NCBI RefSeq assembly: GCF_021245725.1
Contig: NZ_JAJGSX010000008.1
Location: 1 to 64,000 of the forward strand
Reading direction: 5' to 3'
Origin: Pseudonocardia sp. TRM90224
GTDB lineage: Bacteria; Actinomycetota; Actinomycetes; Mycobacteriales; Pseudonocardiaceae
DNA: 64,000 nt
This document shows positions 52,016 through 60,406 of this stretch, one piece after another; the first letter of the stretch is position 1, and each line of letters opens with the position of its first letter. The notes beneath the pieces were generated by a model that made no database searches, was not told the origin of the DNA, and saw nothing but the letters and a program-made list of their open reading frames with translations. Position numbers and translations under genes: made by a program.

Positions 52016-52999
52016 ATGAGGACGGTCACATTCGACTCCGATCGACCATCCGGAACCGCTGCCGCGCGGGTCATAGCGGACATGGACGATCCTTCGACCG
52101 GTAGGCGGGCAGCGGCCACATCACTCGCAGCGACGTACGCCGCCGTCGCGGCAGCGCTACTCGCCGGCGGGATCGCCCTGTTCCGAGCGGGCGAGGTCCG
52201 AGGCTTCGACGCCGTCGTGGTGGTCGGGCTGCTCGGGTTCGGCGCGCTCCGGCTCGGATTCGCCGCTGTCGGGACGTGGCGGGATCGCGAGTACGCCACC
52301 GACAACGCGGTGGGGGCCTTCTGGACGGGATGCTGGATCAGCGCGCTCGTCGGCGGGACGCTTCTGGTGCGGCATGTCGCCGTGCCCGTCGTCGATGGGA
52401 AGGGGATCGAGGGCGTCGCCGTCACCGGGACCGTGCTGTTCGGGGTCCTCTCCCTCGCGTGCCTGGGGCTCGCCCTGCTGGCGCTCCGGTTCGACGCCGG
52501 GCACCCGGTCGCCCGAACCCACCCCAAGCCCGAGCCCAAGCCCCGACCCCGGCCCCAACCCCGGGCCCGAGCCGGAACGGTTGATCCACGCCCGATCGAC
52601 CCGGACCGTGGCCGGACACCCAGCGGCGCGATGCTCGCGCTGGCTGCGTCGTCCGACCTCGGCGCCTTCCGGTCGGCCACCCCTTCGCTCCACCGCGACT
52701 TCAGATGGCTCTCGGTGTTCGCGCTCGTCCTCGTCGCCGCGGCCGTCGCGGACGCCGTCGAAGGGGTCACGGCGGCAGTGGGTGACGTGCCCCCTTCGAC
52801 GTGGCTGCGGGTGGCCGGCACGGCCGCGGTCGCGCTGGCAGCGGTGGTGGCCACTGTCTGGATCTGGCGTTCCACGCAGCGCTGGTCGGTCTTCCAGTTC
52901 GAGCGGGGGCGTATCGTCCGCACCTCCAGCGGACGCCTCGAGGTCGAGCCGGACGGTCAGCCGCCGGCAGCCACTCGCGCTCCGGCCGGCACCGGCTGA
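52016..52999 (+). CDS. Membrane protein with Pro-rich central segment
   Basis: 327 residues with four or five membrane helices in two groups (about 35-135 and 230-280), separated by a charged Pro-rich run (HPKPEPKPRPRPQPRARAG). No family is recognised. The final 43 bp overlap the 3' end of the convergent SnoaL-like gene. The start may be 52016 or an internal ATG at 52082. It is divergent from the YqiJ operon. Confidence 0.65.
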   Translation: MRTVTFDSDRPSGTAAARVIADMDDPSTGRRAAATSLAATYAAVAAALLAGGIALFRAGEVRGFDAVVVVGLLGFGALRLGFAAVGTWRDREYATDNAVGAFWTGCWISALVGGTLLVRHVAVPVVDGKGIEGVAVTGTVLFGVLSLACLGLALLALRFDAGHPVARTHPKPEPKPRPRPQPRARAGTVDPRPIDPDRGRTPSGAMLALAASSDLGAFRSATPSLHRDFRWLSVFALVLVAAAVADAVEGVTAAVGDVPPSTWLRVAGTAAVALAAVVATVWIWRSTQRWSVFQFERGRIVRTSSGRLEVEPDGQPPAATRAPAGTG

Positions 53000-53439
53000 G
53001 TGCTCCAGATGCGGTTCACCTCGATCGAGTCGAGGCGCCAGCCCTGGTCGCCCCGGACGGCGCCGAAGCGATAGCGCTCGCCGAGCGTGAGCCGCCCGTC
53101 CGGTACGTCCTGGTCGTTGAGCGTGAGCCGCGAGTCCGGACCTTCGACCTCCGGGACGAACGTGACGATCAGGTTCGCGCCGGCCACCGCGCGGTCGCCG
53201 TCCAGGTCGACCAGCACGTCGCTGATGACGTGCTGGGTGCGCACCGTGTGGTTGCGGCGGGCCTGCGCGAGCACAGCGTCGATGCCGGCGGCGGCACCGC
53301 CAGGGGTTCGCACGGTGACGTCGGGCGCGAGGACGGCGTGCACCTCGCCGAATTCCTTGCTGTCGAGCATCAGGCCGAGCCGGGTGATCAGGTCCGCGAT
53401 GGCGAGCCGGTCGCCGATCTGCTGGAGCAGGGTCATCAC
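52957..53439 (-). CDS. SnoaL-like NTF2-fold protein
   Basis: 160 residues with the NTF2-like pattern (IADLITRLGLMLDSKEFGEV, TVRTQHVISDVLVDLDGDRA, GRLTLGERYRFGAVRGDQGW). Members act as small isomerases, hydrolases or binding proteins. ATG start 53439 (MM). It is divergent from the MarR regulator with the palindromic operator region between them, so it is probably the regulated gene. Confidence 0.8.
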   Translation of the reverse strand: MMTLLQQIGDRLAIADLITRLGLMLDSKEFGEVHAVLAPDVTVRTPGGAAAGIDAVLAQARRNHTVRTQHVISDVLVDLDGDRAVAGANLIVTFVPEVEGPDSRLTLNDQDVPDGRLTLGERYRFGAVRGDQGWRLDSIEVNRIWSTQPVPAGARVAAGG

Positions 53440-53460
53440 GAATCCTCAATTCGTTGAGAG

Positions 53461-53505
53461 AGCCAACGTTGGCTTGCCCAATGTAAGCACGATCGTTGGA
53501 CACGT
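53461..53505. promoter_or_regulatory. MarR operator region
   Basis: A perfect 14-bp palindrome AGCCAACGTTGGCT (53461-53474) is followed by cgttgga (53484-53490) and tcaacgttgga (53495-53505). The common core is CAACGTTGG. It lies between the divergent SnoaL-like and MarR genes, the expected place for a MarR dimer operator. Confidence 0.65.
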
Positions 53506-53540
53506 CAACGTTGGACGCCCCACATGTAGGGTGCGCTGCG

Positions 53541-54017
53541 ATGGACGAATCGGGAGCGAGATCCGACTACGACCCGCCGGGTCGGCTGACGAGGCTGCCG
53601 AGCTGGCTCGTGGGGCAGGTCGCCGCGGCAGCCGGGCGGCTCGTCGCCGATGCGCTCGCAGCCGAAGGCCTTCGCAGGCAGCACTTCGCCGTGATCAGCG
53701 CGCTCGCCGAGCGCGGCGCCTCGAGCCAGGCGTCGCTGGGGCGGCGACTGCTCATCGACCGCAGCGACATGCACGCGCTGCTGGGCGACCTCGACGAGCG
53801 TGGACTCGTGGCGCGCGTGCGCGACGAGCAGGACCGCCGCCGGATGCTCGTCGAACTGACCTCCGAGGGCACCGCGCTCCTGACGAACCTCGATACCAGG
53901 ATCGATGCCGCGCAGGACGCCCTCATGGCGCCGCTTTCGACCGAGGAGCGCAACACGCTCCAGGAGCTGCTCACGCGGGTGCTCGACCACCACCCGAGGC
54001 ACGGTTCGAGCCGCTAG
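53541..54017 (+). CDS. MarR-family regulator
   Basis: 158 residues with the MarR winged helix (LRRQHFAVISALAERGASSQ, ASLGRRLLIDRSDMHALLGD, RRMLVELTSEGTALL). ATG 53541 was chosen because the frame upstream runs through the operator. It is likely a repressor of itself and the divergent SnoaL-like gene; the ligand is unknown. Confidence 0.88.
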   Translation: MDESGARSDYDPPGRLTRLPSWLVGQVAAAAGRLVADALAAEGLRRQHFAVISALAERGASSQASLGRRLLIDRSDMHALLGDLDERGLVARVRDEQDRRRMLVELTSEGTALLTNLDTRIDAAQDALMAPLSTEERNTLQELLTRVLDHHPRHGSSR

Positions 54018-54039
54018 AACGACCGTCCCCACGCCGCAC

Positions 54040-54520
54040 GGGTGGGCACGGCGATGCCAGGAAAGTGGCTGATCCGAAAAGGAGGTCGGGGACGGGCGGC
54101 TGGGTGGGCTGGTTCGAGGGTGACGTTGTCGGTGAAGTGCCCGGTGAACGCCTCTTCCAGGACGGTGATCTCAGGGCGCATCCGGCCGCGGGCCAGCTGT
54201 GCGAGCACCTTGGGGTTGCGCTGACCACTGATCAGCGCGCGCATCATCTCCCGGCCTGATACTCCGAAGATGTCGCTGGCCACGACCGAGAGTTTGATCT
54301 GGGCGTCTTCGAGCAGCTTCTCGGCTCGCTGTTTCTCCGCCGTCCGCGTCGTCATGAGATCTACTCGATAGCGGGTGGCGGCACGAAGCTGGCGCGCAGC
54401 ATCTGCCGCTCGGCGAGCTTGCACAGCCATACGACGTCGAGTCTGTCGAGGTCGGCCGCATTGGGGTCGGGCGGGCTGCACGAAACGGCTCATCGAGCGC
54501 CACATGGAACCCTGTGACTG
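54040..54520 (-). pseudogene. IS110-family transposase, internal fragment
   Basis: The minus strand gives AEKLLEDAQIKLSVVASDIF, GVSGREMMRALISGQRNPKV and PEITVLEEAFTGHFTD, a central part of IS110-type transposases. The part just upstream (LDRLDVVWLCKLAERQM, RASFVPPPA) is in another frame. Both termini are missing and one frameshift is present, so it is dead. Confidence 0.75.
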
Positions 54521-54557
54521 GTCTACAACGTTGCACGTCCGCCACAAGGTTCCATGT
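54502..54557. repeat. 10-bp inverted repeat
   Basis: ACATGGAACC (54502-54511) and GGTTCCATGT (54548-54557) form a perfect inverted pair around 36 bases, next to the IS110 remnant and the end of the TetR gene. It may be an IS scar or a terminator. Confidence 0.4.
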
Positions 54558-54574
54558 CGCGGACGGTGGCCGGG

Positions 54575-55363
54575 TCAGCGCGCACCCGCGTTCTCCGCCG
54601 CCGCCTGCGCGAACAGCCCGTCGACGAGCGCCCGCAGCCCCTGTGGGTAGGAGTTGCGCGCAGAGATGGGGCCCCACTCGTCGCCGATGGCCGCCAGGTG
54701 CGGTTGCTGGGCCGGGTCGAGGGCGTTCATGGACGGGTCGGGGCTGCTGAAGATGGTGTCGCGGCCGGCGGGCCGGCTGCCGTCCGCGCGACGGCGGCCC
54801 GAGTTGGCCCGGACCAGGATCTCGCCGACGGTGTAGAACCAGAAGCTGCGGAAGAGGACGACGGCCTGTTCCTGCGTGCAGCCGCCCTCGATCGCCGCGG
54901 CCACGATCGTCTCGACCAGCCAGAGCGCCGAATCGCCGACGCGGCTGAGGAAGCCGTCGGTGGTGAGTACCTCGGCCGCCCACGGCCAGGCTGCGAGGGC
55001 GTCGTGCACCGCGACGCCCACGACGACGATGCGGTCGCGCGGGTCGGCGGGCAGCTGGGGGCGCGGGATCTGGTCGGTGAGGTCGTTGATCAGCTGGACG
55101 AGCAGGTCCTCGCGGTCGCGCACGTGGTGGTAGATCGTCATCGCCCCGACGCCGACCTCGGACGCCAGCCGGCGGATGGTCAGCTTCTCCCACCCGTCCC
55201 GGTCGATGATCCGGCGGGCCGCCTCGAGGATCTCCGCGCGGGACGTCCGCGGCGGCCGGCCGGTGCGGCCGGGCTGCGCTGGCGGATCGGGCGCTGGCGG
55301 ATCGGGCGCTGCCGGAGCAGCGGGTGAGGTGTTGGCGCGGGACACCACCTCATCGTCCCCCAA
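54575..55363 (-). CDS. TetR-family regulator
   Basis: 262 residues (or 257 from GTG 55348). After a Pro/Ala-rich N-terminal tail, the TetR helix-turn-helix is clear (SRAEILEAARRIIDRDGWEK, LTIRRLASEVGVGAMTIYHH). The C-terminal half is a ligand domain (TTDGFLSRVGDSALWLVETI). It lies 45 bp from the divergent MFS and ABC transporter operon and probably represses it. Confidence 0.88.
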   Translation of the reverse strand: MGDDEVVSRANTSPAAPAAPDPPAPDPPAQPGRTGRPPRTSRAEILEAARRIIDRDGWEKLTIRRLASEVGVGAMTIYHHVRDREDLLVQLINDLTDQIPRPQLPADPRDRIVVVGVAVHDALAAWPWAAEVLTTDGFLSRVGDSALWLVETIVAAAIEGGCTQEQAVVLFRSFWFYTVGEILVRANSGRRRADGSRPAGRDTIFSSPDPSMNALDPAQQPHLAAIGDEWGPISARNSYPQGLRALVDGLFAQAAAENAGAR

Positions 55364-55408
55364 CGATCGCGCTCGACAAGCGGGCGGTCGCGGCGCTACT
55401 TTTCATAC

Positions 55409-56842
55409 ATGTACCAAAACTCCGCACCGCGGCCGGGGCAGACGCTCGCCGTGGTGGCTGTCGTGCAGTTCATGGTGTCGCTGGACCTGTCGGTCGTGAA
55501 CGTCGGACTTCCCGAGATCGCGGCCGGCCTCGGCTTCAGCGCGGCCGGCCTGACCTGGGTGATCCACGCCTACGCCCTCACCTTCGGCGGGCTGCTCCTG
55601 CTCGGCGGCAAGGCCGCCGACCGCTACGGCCGCAAGCGCGTGCTGCTGCTCGGGCTCGGGCTGTTCGGGCTCGCATCGCTCCTCGGCGGCTTCGCCACCG
55701 ATCCTGCCCAGCTGATCGCCGCACGCGCCGCGCAAGGCGTCGGCGCGGCGATGCTGGCCCCGGCCGCGCTGGCCCTGCTCGCCTCGACGTTCCCGAGCGG
55801 CAAGGCCCGCGTGAAGGCCTTCGGCATCTGGAGCGCGACGAACGCCGCCGGTGGCGCGTTCGGCGTGCTGGTCGGCGGCCTGCTGACCCAGTACGCCGGC
55901 TGGCGCTGGGTGATGTTCGTGAGCGTGCCGATGGCCGCCGTTGCGCTGGCGCTGGCCTGGCGTGGCGTGGCGGACACCGCTCCCCCGGTCCGCGACGGCC
56001 GCCCCGACGTCCTCGGCGCCGTGCTGGCCACGGCCGGCATGACGTTGCTGGTGTTCGGAGTCGTGCGCACCGACCAGTACGGCTGGGCGTCGCCGATCAC
56101 CGTCACGACGCTGGCCGTCGCTGTGGGGCTCTTGGCCGCGTTCGTCCTCGTCGAGCGGGGCACCACCCGCGACCCGCTCGTGCGGCTCGGGCTGCTCGCG
56201 AACCGGTCCGTCCTCGGCGCGAACCTCTTCAACCTGCTGGTCGGCGCCGCCATGGCCTCGGCGTTCTACTTCGTCTCCCTCTACCTGCAGCGGGTGGTGG
56301 GCGCCGGGCCCGCGCTGGCCGGGGTGCAGCTGCTCCCGTTCGCGTTCGGTGTCATCGCCGGCGCCGTGATCGCCGTGAAGCTCGGCTACCGGGTGGCGCC
56401 GCGGACGCTGCTGGCCGCGGGCGGGCTGCTGACCGCGACGGGGTTCGCCTGGTTCGGCCTGATCGGCCCCGATGGCACGTTCGTCGCCGACGTGCTGGCG
56501 CCCTCGATCATCGCCAGCGTCGGGTTCGGGCTCTGCCTCGGCCCGCTCGTGTCCGTCGCCACCACGGGCGTCGCCGCCCACGAGAGCGGCACGGCGTCGG
56601 GCCTGCTCAACAGCACCCGCCAGATCGGCGCCTCGCTCGGCCTCGCCGCGCTGGGTACCGCGGCCGCACACCGCGCCGGACCTGCAGCGACCGTCGAAAG
56701 CCTGAGCGCCGGCTACGCGCTCGGGCTGAGCCTCTGCGCGGCGCTGCTGCTGGCCGCCGTCGTGGTCGCGCTGACCGTCCTGCGCCGCGCGGACGTGCCG
56801 GCATCGCTCGAACCGAGCGCGCCAGGACGGAGCGGCACGTGA
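55409..56842 (+). CDS. MFS drug/metabolite exporter (DHA2 type)
   Basis: 477 residues with 12-14 predicted helices and motif A (GGKAADRYGRKRVLLLG) plus motif C-like ATNAAGGAFGVLVGG. N-terminal FMVSLDLSVVNVGLPEI is typical of EmrB/QacA exporters. ATG after aattttc-like context without a strong box. Its stop overlaps the next start (GTGA), so it is translationally coupled to the ABC genes. Confidence 0.88.
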   Translation: MYQNSAPRPGQTLAVVAVVQFMVSLDLSVVNVGLPEIAAGLGFSAAGLTWVIHAYALTFGGLLLLGGKAADRYGRKRVLLLGLGLFGLASLLGGFATDPAQLIAARAAQGVGAAMLAPAALALLASTFPSGKARVKAFGIWSATNAAGGAFGVLVGGLLTQYAGWRWVMFVSVPMAAVALALAWRGVADTAPPVRDGRPDVLGAVLATAGMTLLVFGVVRTDQYGWASPITVTTLAVAVGLLAAFVLVERGTTRDPLVRLGLLANRSVLGANLFNLLVGAAMASAFYFVSLYLQRVVGAGPALAGVQLLPFAFGVIAGAVIAVKLGYRVAPRTLLAAGGLLTATGFAWFGLIGPDGTFVADVLAPSIIASVGFGLCLGPLVSVATTGVAAHESGTASGLLNSTRQIGASLGLAALGTAAAHRAGPAATVESLSAGYALGLSLCAALLLAAVVVALTVLRRADVPASLEPSAPGRSGT

Positions 56843-58569
56843 ACGCGTTGCTGCGCGCCCACCTCGGGAGCTTCACCGCTGTTGTGGTCCTGCAGGTGAT
56901 CGGTGCCGTTGCCGGGCTGCCGCCGCTGCTGGCCGTCGTCGAGCTGGGACGCACCCTGCTCTCGCCCGACCCGGTCGACCACGGCCGGATCTGGACCGTC
57001 GTGATCGTGGGCGCGATCGGCCTGCTCGTCCGGCTGCTGTTCACGGCGACGGCCGCCGGGATCGGGCACGTCCTCGACAGCACGGTGCAGCTGTCGTTCC
57101 GCAGGCAGCTGGCCGCGCAGCTCGGTCGGGTCCCGCTCGGCTGGTTCTCCCGACGCAGGACGGGCGAGCTGGCGAAGGTGGTCGGCGAGGACGTCAGCGC
57201 CGTGCACCCGTTCATCGCCCACGCCCCCGGCGAGCTCGTCTCCGCGTTCGTCGTGCCGGTGGTGTCGCTGGGCTACCTGCTCACCGTCGACTGGCGCCTC
57301 ACGTTGATCACGCTGATCCCGGTGGTGCTGGCGGTGGCGCACGTCCCGTTGCTGATGACCCCGCGCCGCACGCGCGAGCAGCAGGACTTCGACGCGGCGA
57401 TGGGCCGGATCGCGAGCTCCGTCGTCGAGTTCGTGCAGGGCATCGCGGTGGTCAAGGCGTTCGGCGGGGCGGGGCGGGCGCACCGCAGGTTCATCACCGC
57501 CGCCGACGAGTTCCTCGACACCTTCTACCGGTGGGTGCGTGGCGTCTCTGCCATCGCCGCCGGGATGCAGCTGGCGCTGGCGCCGCCCTTCGTGCTGCTG
57601 GTGGTGCTGATCGGCGGTGCGGCGCTCATCACGTCCGGCGGCATGGCACCGGCCGACCTGCTGCCGTTCCTGCTGCTCGGGCTCGGCCTGACGGCTCCGG
57701 TGGCGGCGCTCGGCCACGGCTTCGACGACCTGCAGGCCGCCGGACGCGCGGTCGGGCGCATCCAGGACGTCCTGGCGGTCCCGGCGCTGCCGGAACCCGC
57801 GCATCCGGTCGCGCCACGGGGGCACCGGGTGGAGCTGCGCGGCGTCCGGTTCGGCTACGAAGCCGACCACGAGGTGCTCAGGGGGATCGACCTGGTGCTG
57901 GAGCCGGGAACGGTCACCGCGGTCGTCGGTCCCTCGGGCAGCGGCAAGTCGACGCTGGTCCAGCTGCTGCCGCGGTTCTTCGACCCCACCCACGGCTCGG
58001 TCGTGCTCGGCGGCGTCGACGTCCGTGAGATCAGCGCGGGCGACCTCTACGACGCGGTCTCGTTCGTCTTCCAGGACGTCCGCCTGCTGCGCGCGTCGGT
58101 GGCCGACAACATCGCGCTGGCCGTGCCGCACGCCGAGCCCGACGACGTGGTCCGCACCGCCCGGCTGGCGAACATCCACGACCGGATCCTCGAGCTGCCC
58201 CGCGGGTACGACACGGTGCTCGGCGACGACGTCAAGCTCTCCGGCGGCGAGGCGCAGCGGATCGCGATCGCCCGTGCGCTGCTCGCCGCCACCCCCGTCC
58301 TGGTGCTCGACGAGGCGACCGCCTTCGCCGACCCGCACACCGAGCTGGCGGTGCGCCAGGCGCTGTCGACGCTGCAGGGCGACCGCGCTGATCGGACGGT
58401 GCTGGTCATCGCCCACCGCATGGAGACGGTCGTCGACGCCGACACCGTCGTGGTGCTGGAGAACGGGTCGGTCGTCGAGAGCGGCCGGCCGGCCGAGCTG
58501 CTCGCCCGGAACGGGGCGTTCGCCGCCTTCTGGCGGTCCAACCAAGCGATCGGAGCCGATCCCCGATGA
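56839..58569 (+). CDS. ABC half-transporter, IrtA/YbtP-like
   Basis: 576 residues: membrane domain to about 310, ABC domain with Walker A GPSGSGKST, signature LSGGEAQ and Walker B VLVLDEATAFAD. The sequence FRRQLAAQLGRVPLGWFSRR, then VVGEDVSAVHPFIAHAPGEL, resembles siderophore-importing half-transporters that work as exporters in fold but importers in function. The N-terminal siderophore-interacting domain of mycobacterial IrtA is absent. It forms a heterodimer with the next gene product by proximity. Confidence 0.85.
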   Translation: MNALLRAHLGSFTAVVVLQVIGAVAGLPPLLAVVELGRTLLSPDPVDHGRIWTVVIVGAIGLLVRLLFTATAAGIGHVLDSTVQLSFRRQLAAQLGRVPLGWFSRRRTGELAKVVGEDVSAVHPFIAHAPGELVSAFVVPVVSLGYLLTVDWRLTLITLIPVVLAVAHVPLLMTPRRTREQQDFDAAMGRIASSVVEFVQGIAVVKAFGGAGRAHRRFITAADEFLDTFYRWVRGVSAIAAGMQLALAPPFVLLVVLIGGAALITSGGMAPADLLPFLLLGLGLTAPVAALGHGFDDLQAAGRAVGRIQDVLAVPALPEPAHPVAPRGHRVELRGVRFGYEADHEVLRGIDLVLEPGTVTAVVGPSGSGKSTLVQLLPRFFDPTHGSVVLGGVDVREISAGDLYDAVSFVFQDVRLLRASVADNIALAVPHAEPDDVVRTARLANIHDRILELPRGYDTVLGDDVKLSGGEAQRIAIARALLAATPVLVLDEATAFADPHTELAVRQALSTLQGDRADRTVLVIAHRMETVVDADTVVVLENGSVVESGRPAELLARNGAFAAFWRSNQAIGADPR

Positions 58570-60281
58570 TCCGCATGCTGCTGCGCGTGCTGGGCCACGA
58601 GTACGCCGCGCCGATGCGGCGCACGGTGGCGTTGATGACCGTGACCGCGATCGCCGAGGGGCTGTCGTACGCCCTTCTGGTGCCCGTCCTGCGTGCGTTG
58701 TTCGGGAGCGCGCCGGCCGACGCCTGGCCGTGGCTCGTGGCGTTCGGGGCGGCGGTCGCGGGCTACGCGGTGCTGCGTTACGTCAGCGACCTGGCCGGCA
58801 TGCGGGTCGGGACGACGCTGCTGCGCGGCATGTACCACCGGCTCGGCGATCACCTGGCCAGGCTGCCCATCGGCTGGTACACCGCCGGTCGGGTCGGCGA
58901 GGTGTCGGTGCTGGCCAGCCGCGGGCTGCTGGCGGCGATGGGCGTCGCGGCGCACCTGCTGGCCCCGTTCGTCGCGGCGCTCGTGACGCCGCTGACGATC
59001 GTCGCGGTGATGCTCGCGTTCAACTGGCAGATGGGGCTGGCGGCGTTGCTCGCCGCGCCGGTCGTCGCCGTGATCCAGGTCCGGACCGCACGCTCGACGG
59101 CGGCGGTCGACGCGGAAAGGCACCGGCGCGACCACGAGGCCACCGGCCGGGTCATCGAGTTCCTGCAGGCCCAGCCGGTGCTGCGGGCCGGCGGGCGCGC
59201 CGGCGAGCGCTTCGGGCTGCTCGACGACTCCCTGCAGGAGGTCGCGCGCGCGTCGCGCCGGCAGGTCGTCGCGGCGATCCCCGGCGCGCTGGGGCTGACG
59301 CTCACGGTGCAGGCCGCCTTCACCGGGCTGCTCGTGCTGGGCACGTACCTCGCGCTCGGCGGGACAATCGGTGTTGCGGAGACGTTGACGATCCTGGTGC
59401 TGGCCGCCCGCTGCGCCGACCCGCTGCTGTCGCTCTCGGACATCGGAGGCAAGCTGCGCGGCGCGAACTCCGAGCTGGTCAGGCTCGACGCGGTGCTGCG
59501 CACCGAGCCGCTGCCGGAGGCCGTCGACCCCGTCACACCACTCGGCAACGGCCTGGAGTTCGAGTCGGTCACCTTCCGCCACGGCGACCGCACGGTGTTC
59601 GACGGCGTCTCGCTCTCCGTGCCGGACGGGCAGCGGCTCGCCGTCGTCGGGCCGTCGGGTGCCGGCAAGAGCACGCTGCTGCAGCTGCTCGCGCGGTTCT
59701 ACGACGTCGACGCCGGCGCGGTGCGGGTCGGCGGGGTGGACGTGCGCGTGATCAGCACCGAGGAACTCATGTCGCGGATGTCCATCGTGTTCCAGGACGT
59801 CTACCTGTTCGACGCGACGATCGAGGAGAACGTCCGCCTCGGCCGTCCGAGCGCCACCGACACCGAGGTGCGGGCGGCGGCGACCGCGGCACGGCTGGAC
59901 GAGGTGGTCGCGCGGCTGCCCGGCGGGTGGACGACGAACGTCGGCGAGGGCGGCGCGCTGCTCTCGGGCGGCGAGCGGCAGCGGGTCTCGATCGCGCGGG
60001 CGCTGCTGAAGGACGCGCCCATCGTGCTGCTGGACGAGGTGACGTCCGCGCTCGACCCGGTGAACGAGGCCGCTGTGCACGACGGCATCGAGCGGCTGAT
60101 GGCCGGCCGGACCGTCGTGATGGTGGCGCACCGGATGCGGACCGTCCGGCGGGCGGACCAGGTCGCCTTCGTCGACGGAGGTCGGGTCGTGGAGGCCGGC
60201 AGCCACGACGAGCTGCTGCGCCGCGGCGGCCGCTACGCCGAGTTCTGGGAGCTCTCGATGGCGACGGTGACTGGGGATTGA
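58566..60281 (+). CDS. ABC half-transporter, IrtB/YbtQ-like
   Basis: 571 residues with Walker A GPSGAGKST, signature LSGGERQ and Walker B IVLLDEVTSALD all intact. The membrane domain reads AEGLSYALLVPVLRALFGSA and GWYTAGRVGEVSVLASRGLL. The start overlaps the previous stop (ATGA). With the upstream protein it probably imports iron-siderophore or a similar compound. A hairpin follows. Confidence 0.87.
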   Translation: MIRMLLRVLGHEYAAPMRRTVALMTVTAIAEGLSYALLVPVLRALFGSAPADAWPWLVAFGAAVAGYAVLRYVSDLAGMRVGTTLLRGMYHRLGDHLARLPIGWYTAGRVGEVSVLASRGLLAAMGVAAHLLAPFVAALVTPLTIVAVMLAFNWQMGLAALLAAPVVAVIQVRTARSTAAVDAERHRRDHEATGRVIEFLQAQPVLRAGGRAGERFGLLDDSLQEVARASRRQVVAAIPGALGLTLTVQAAFTGLLVLGTYLALGGTIGVAETLTILVLAARCADPLLSLSDIGGKLRGANSELVRLDAVLRTEPLPEAVDPVTPLGNGLEFESVTFRHGDRTVFDGVSLSVPDGQRLAVVGPSGAGKSTLLQLLARFYDVDAGAVRVGGVDVRVISTEELMSRMSIVFQDVYLFDATIEENVRLGRPSATDTEVRAAATAARLDEVVARLPGGWTTNVGEGGALLSGGERQRVSIARALLKDAPIVLLDEVTSALDPVNEAAVHDGIERLMAGRTVVMVAHRMRTVRRADQVAFVDGGRVVEAGSHDELLRRGGRYAEFWELSMATVTGD

Positions 60282-60329
60282 CGCAACCTCCCCCGCCGGG
60301 GCCGGCACGCACGTGCGTTCCGCACGCGA

Positions 60330-60384
60330 GGGCAGGAAAGCCACTTTCCGGCCCTCACAGGGCAGGAAAGTGGCTTTCCTGCCC
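60330..60384. terminator. Double hairpin between convergent genes
   Basis: gggcaggaaag (60360-60370) pairs perfectly with ctttcctgccc (60374-60384), closing tgg. A similar imperfect unit lies at 60330-60354. Position between the ABC and protease genes fits a bidirectional terminator. Confidence 0.7.
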
Positions 60385-60406
60385 TTCCCAGTGCGCCCCG
60401 CAACGG

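Noticed and set aside
52157..53503. Long 448-residue minus-strand frame
   Set aside because: Composition is Arg/Gly-rich, as in shadows of GC-rich genes, and it overlaps two better supported genes.
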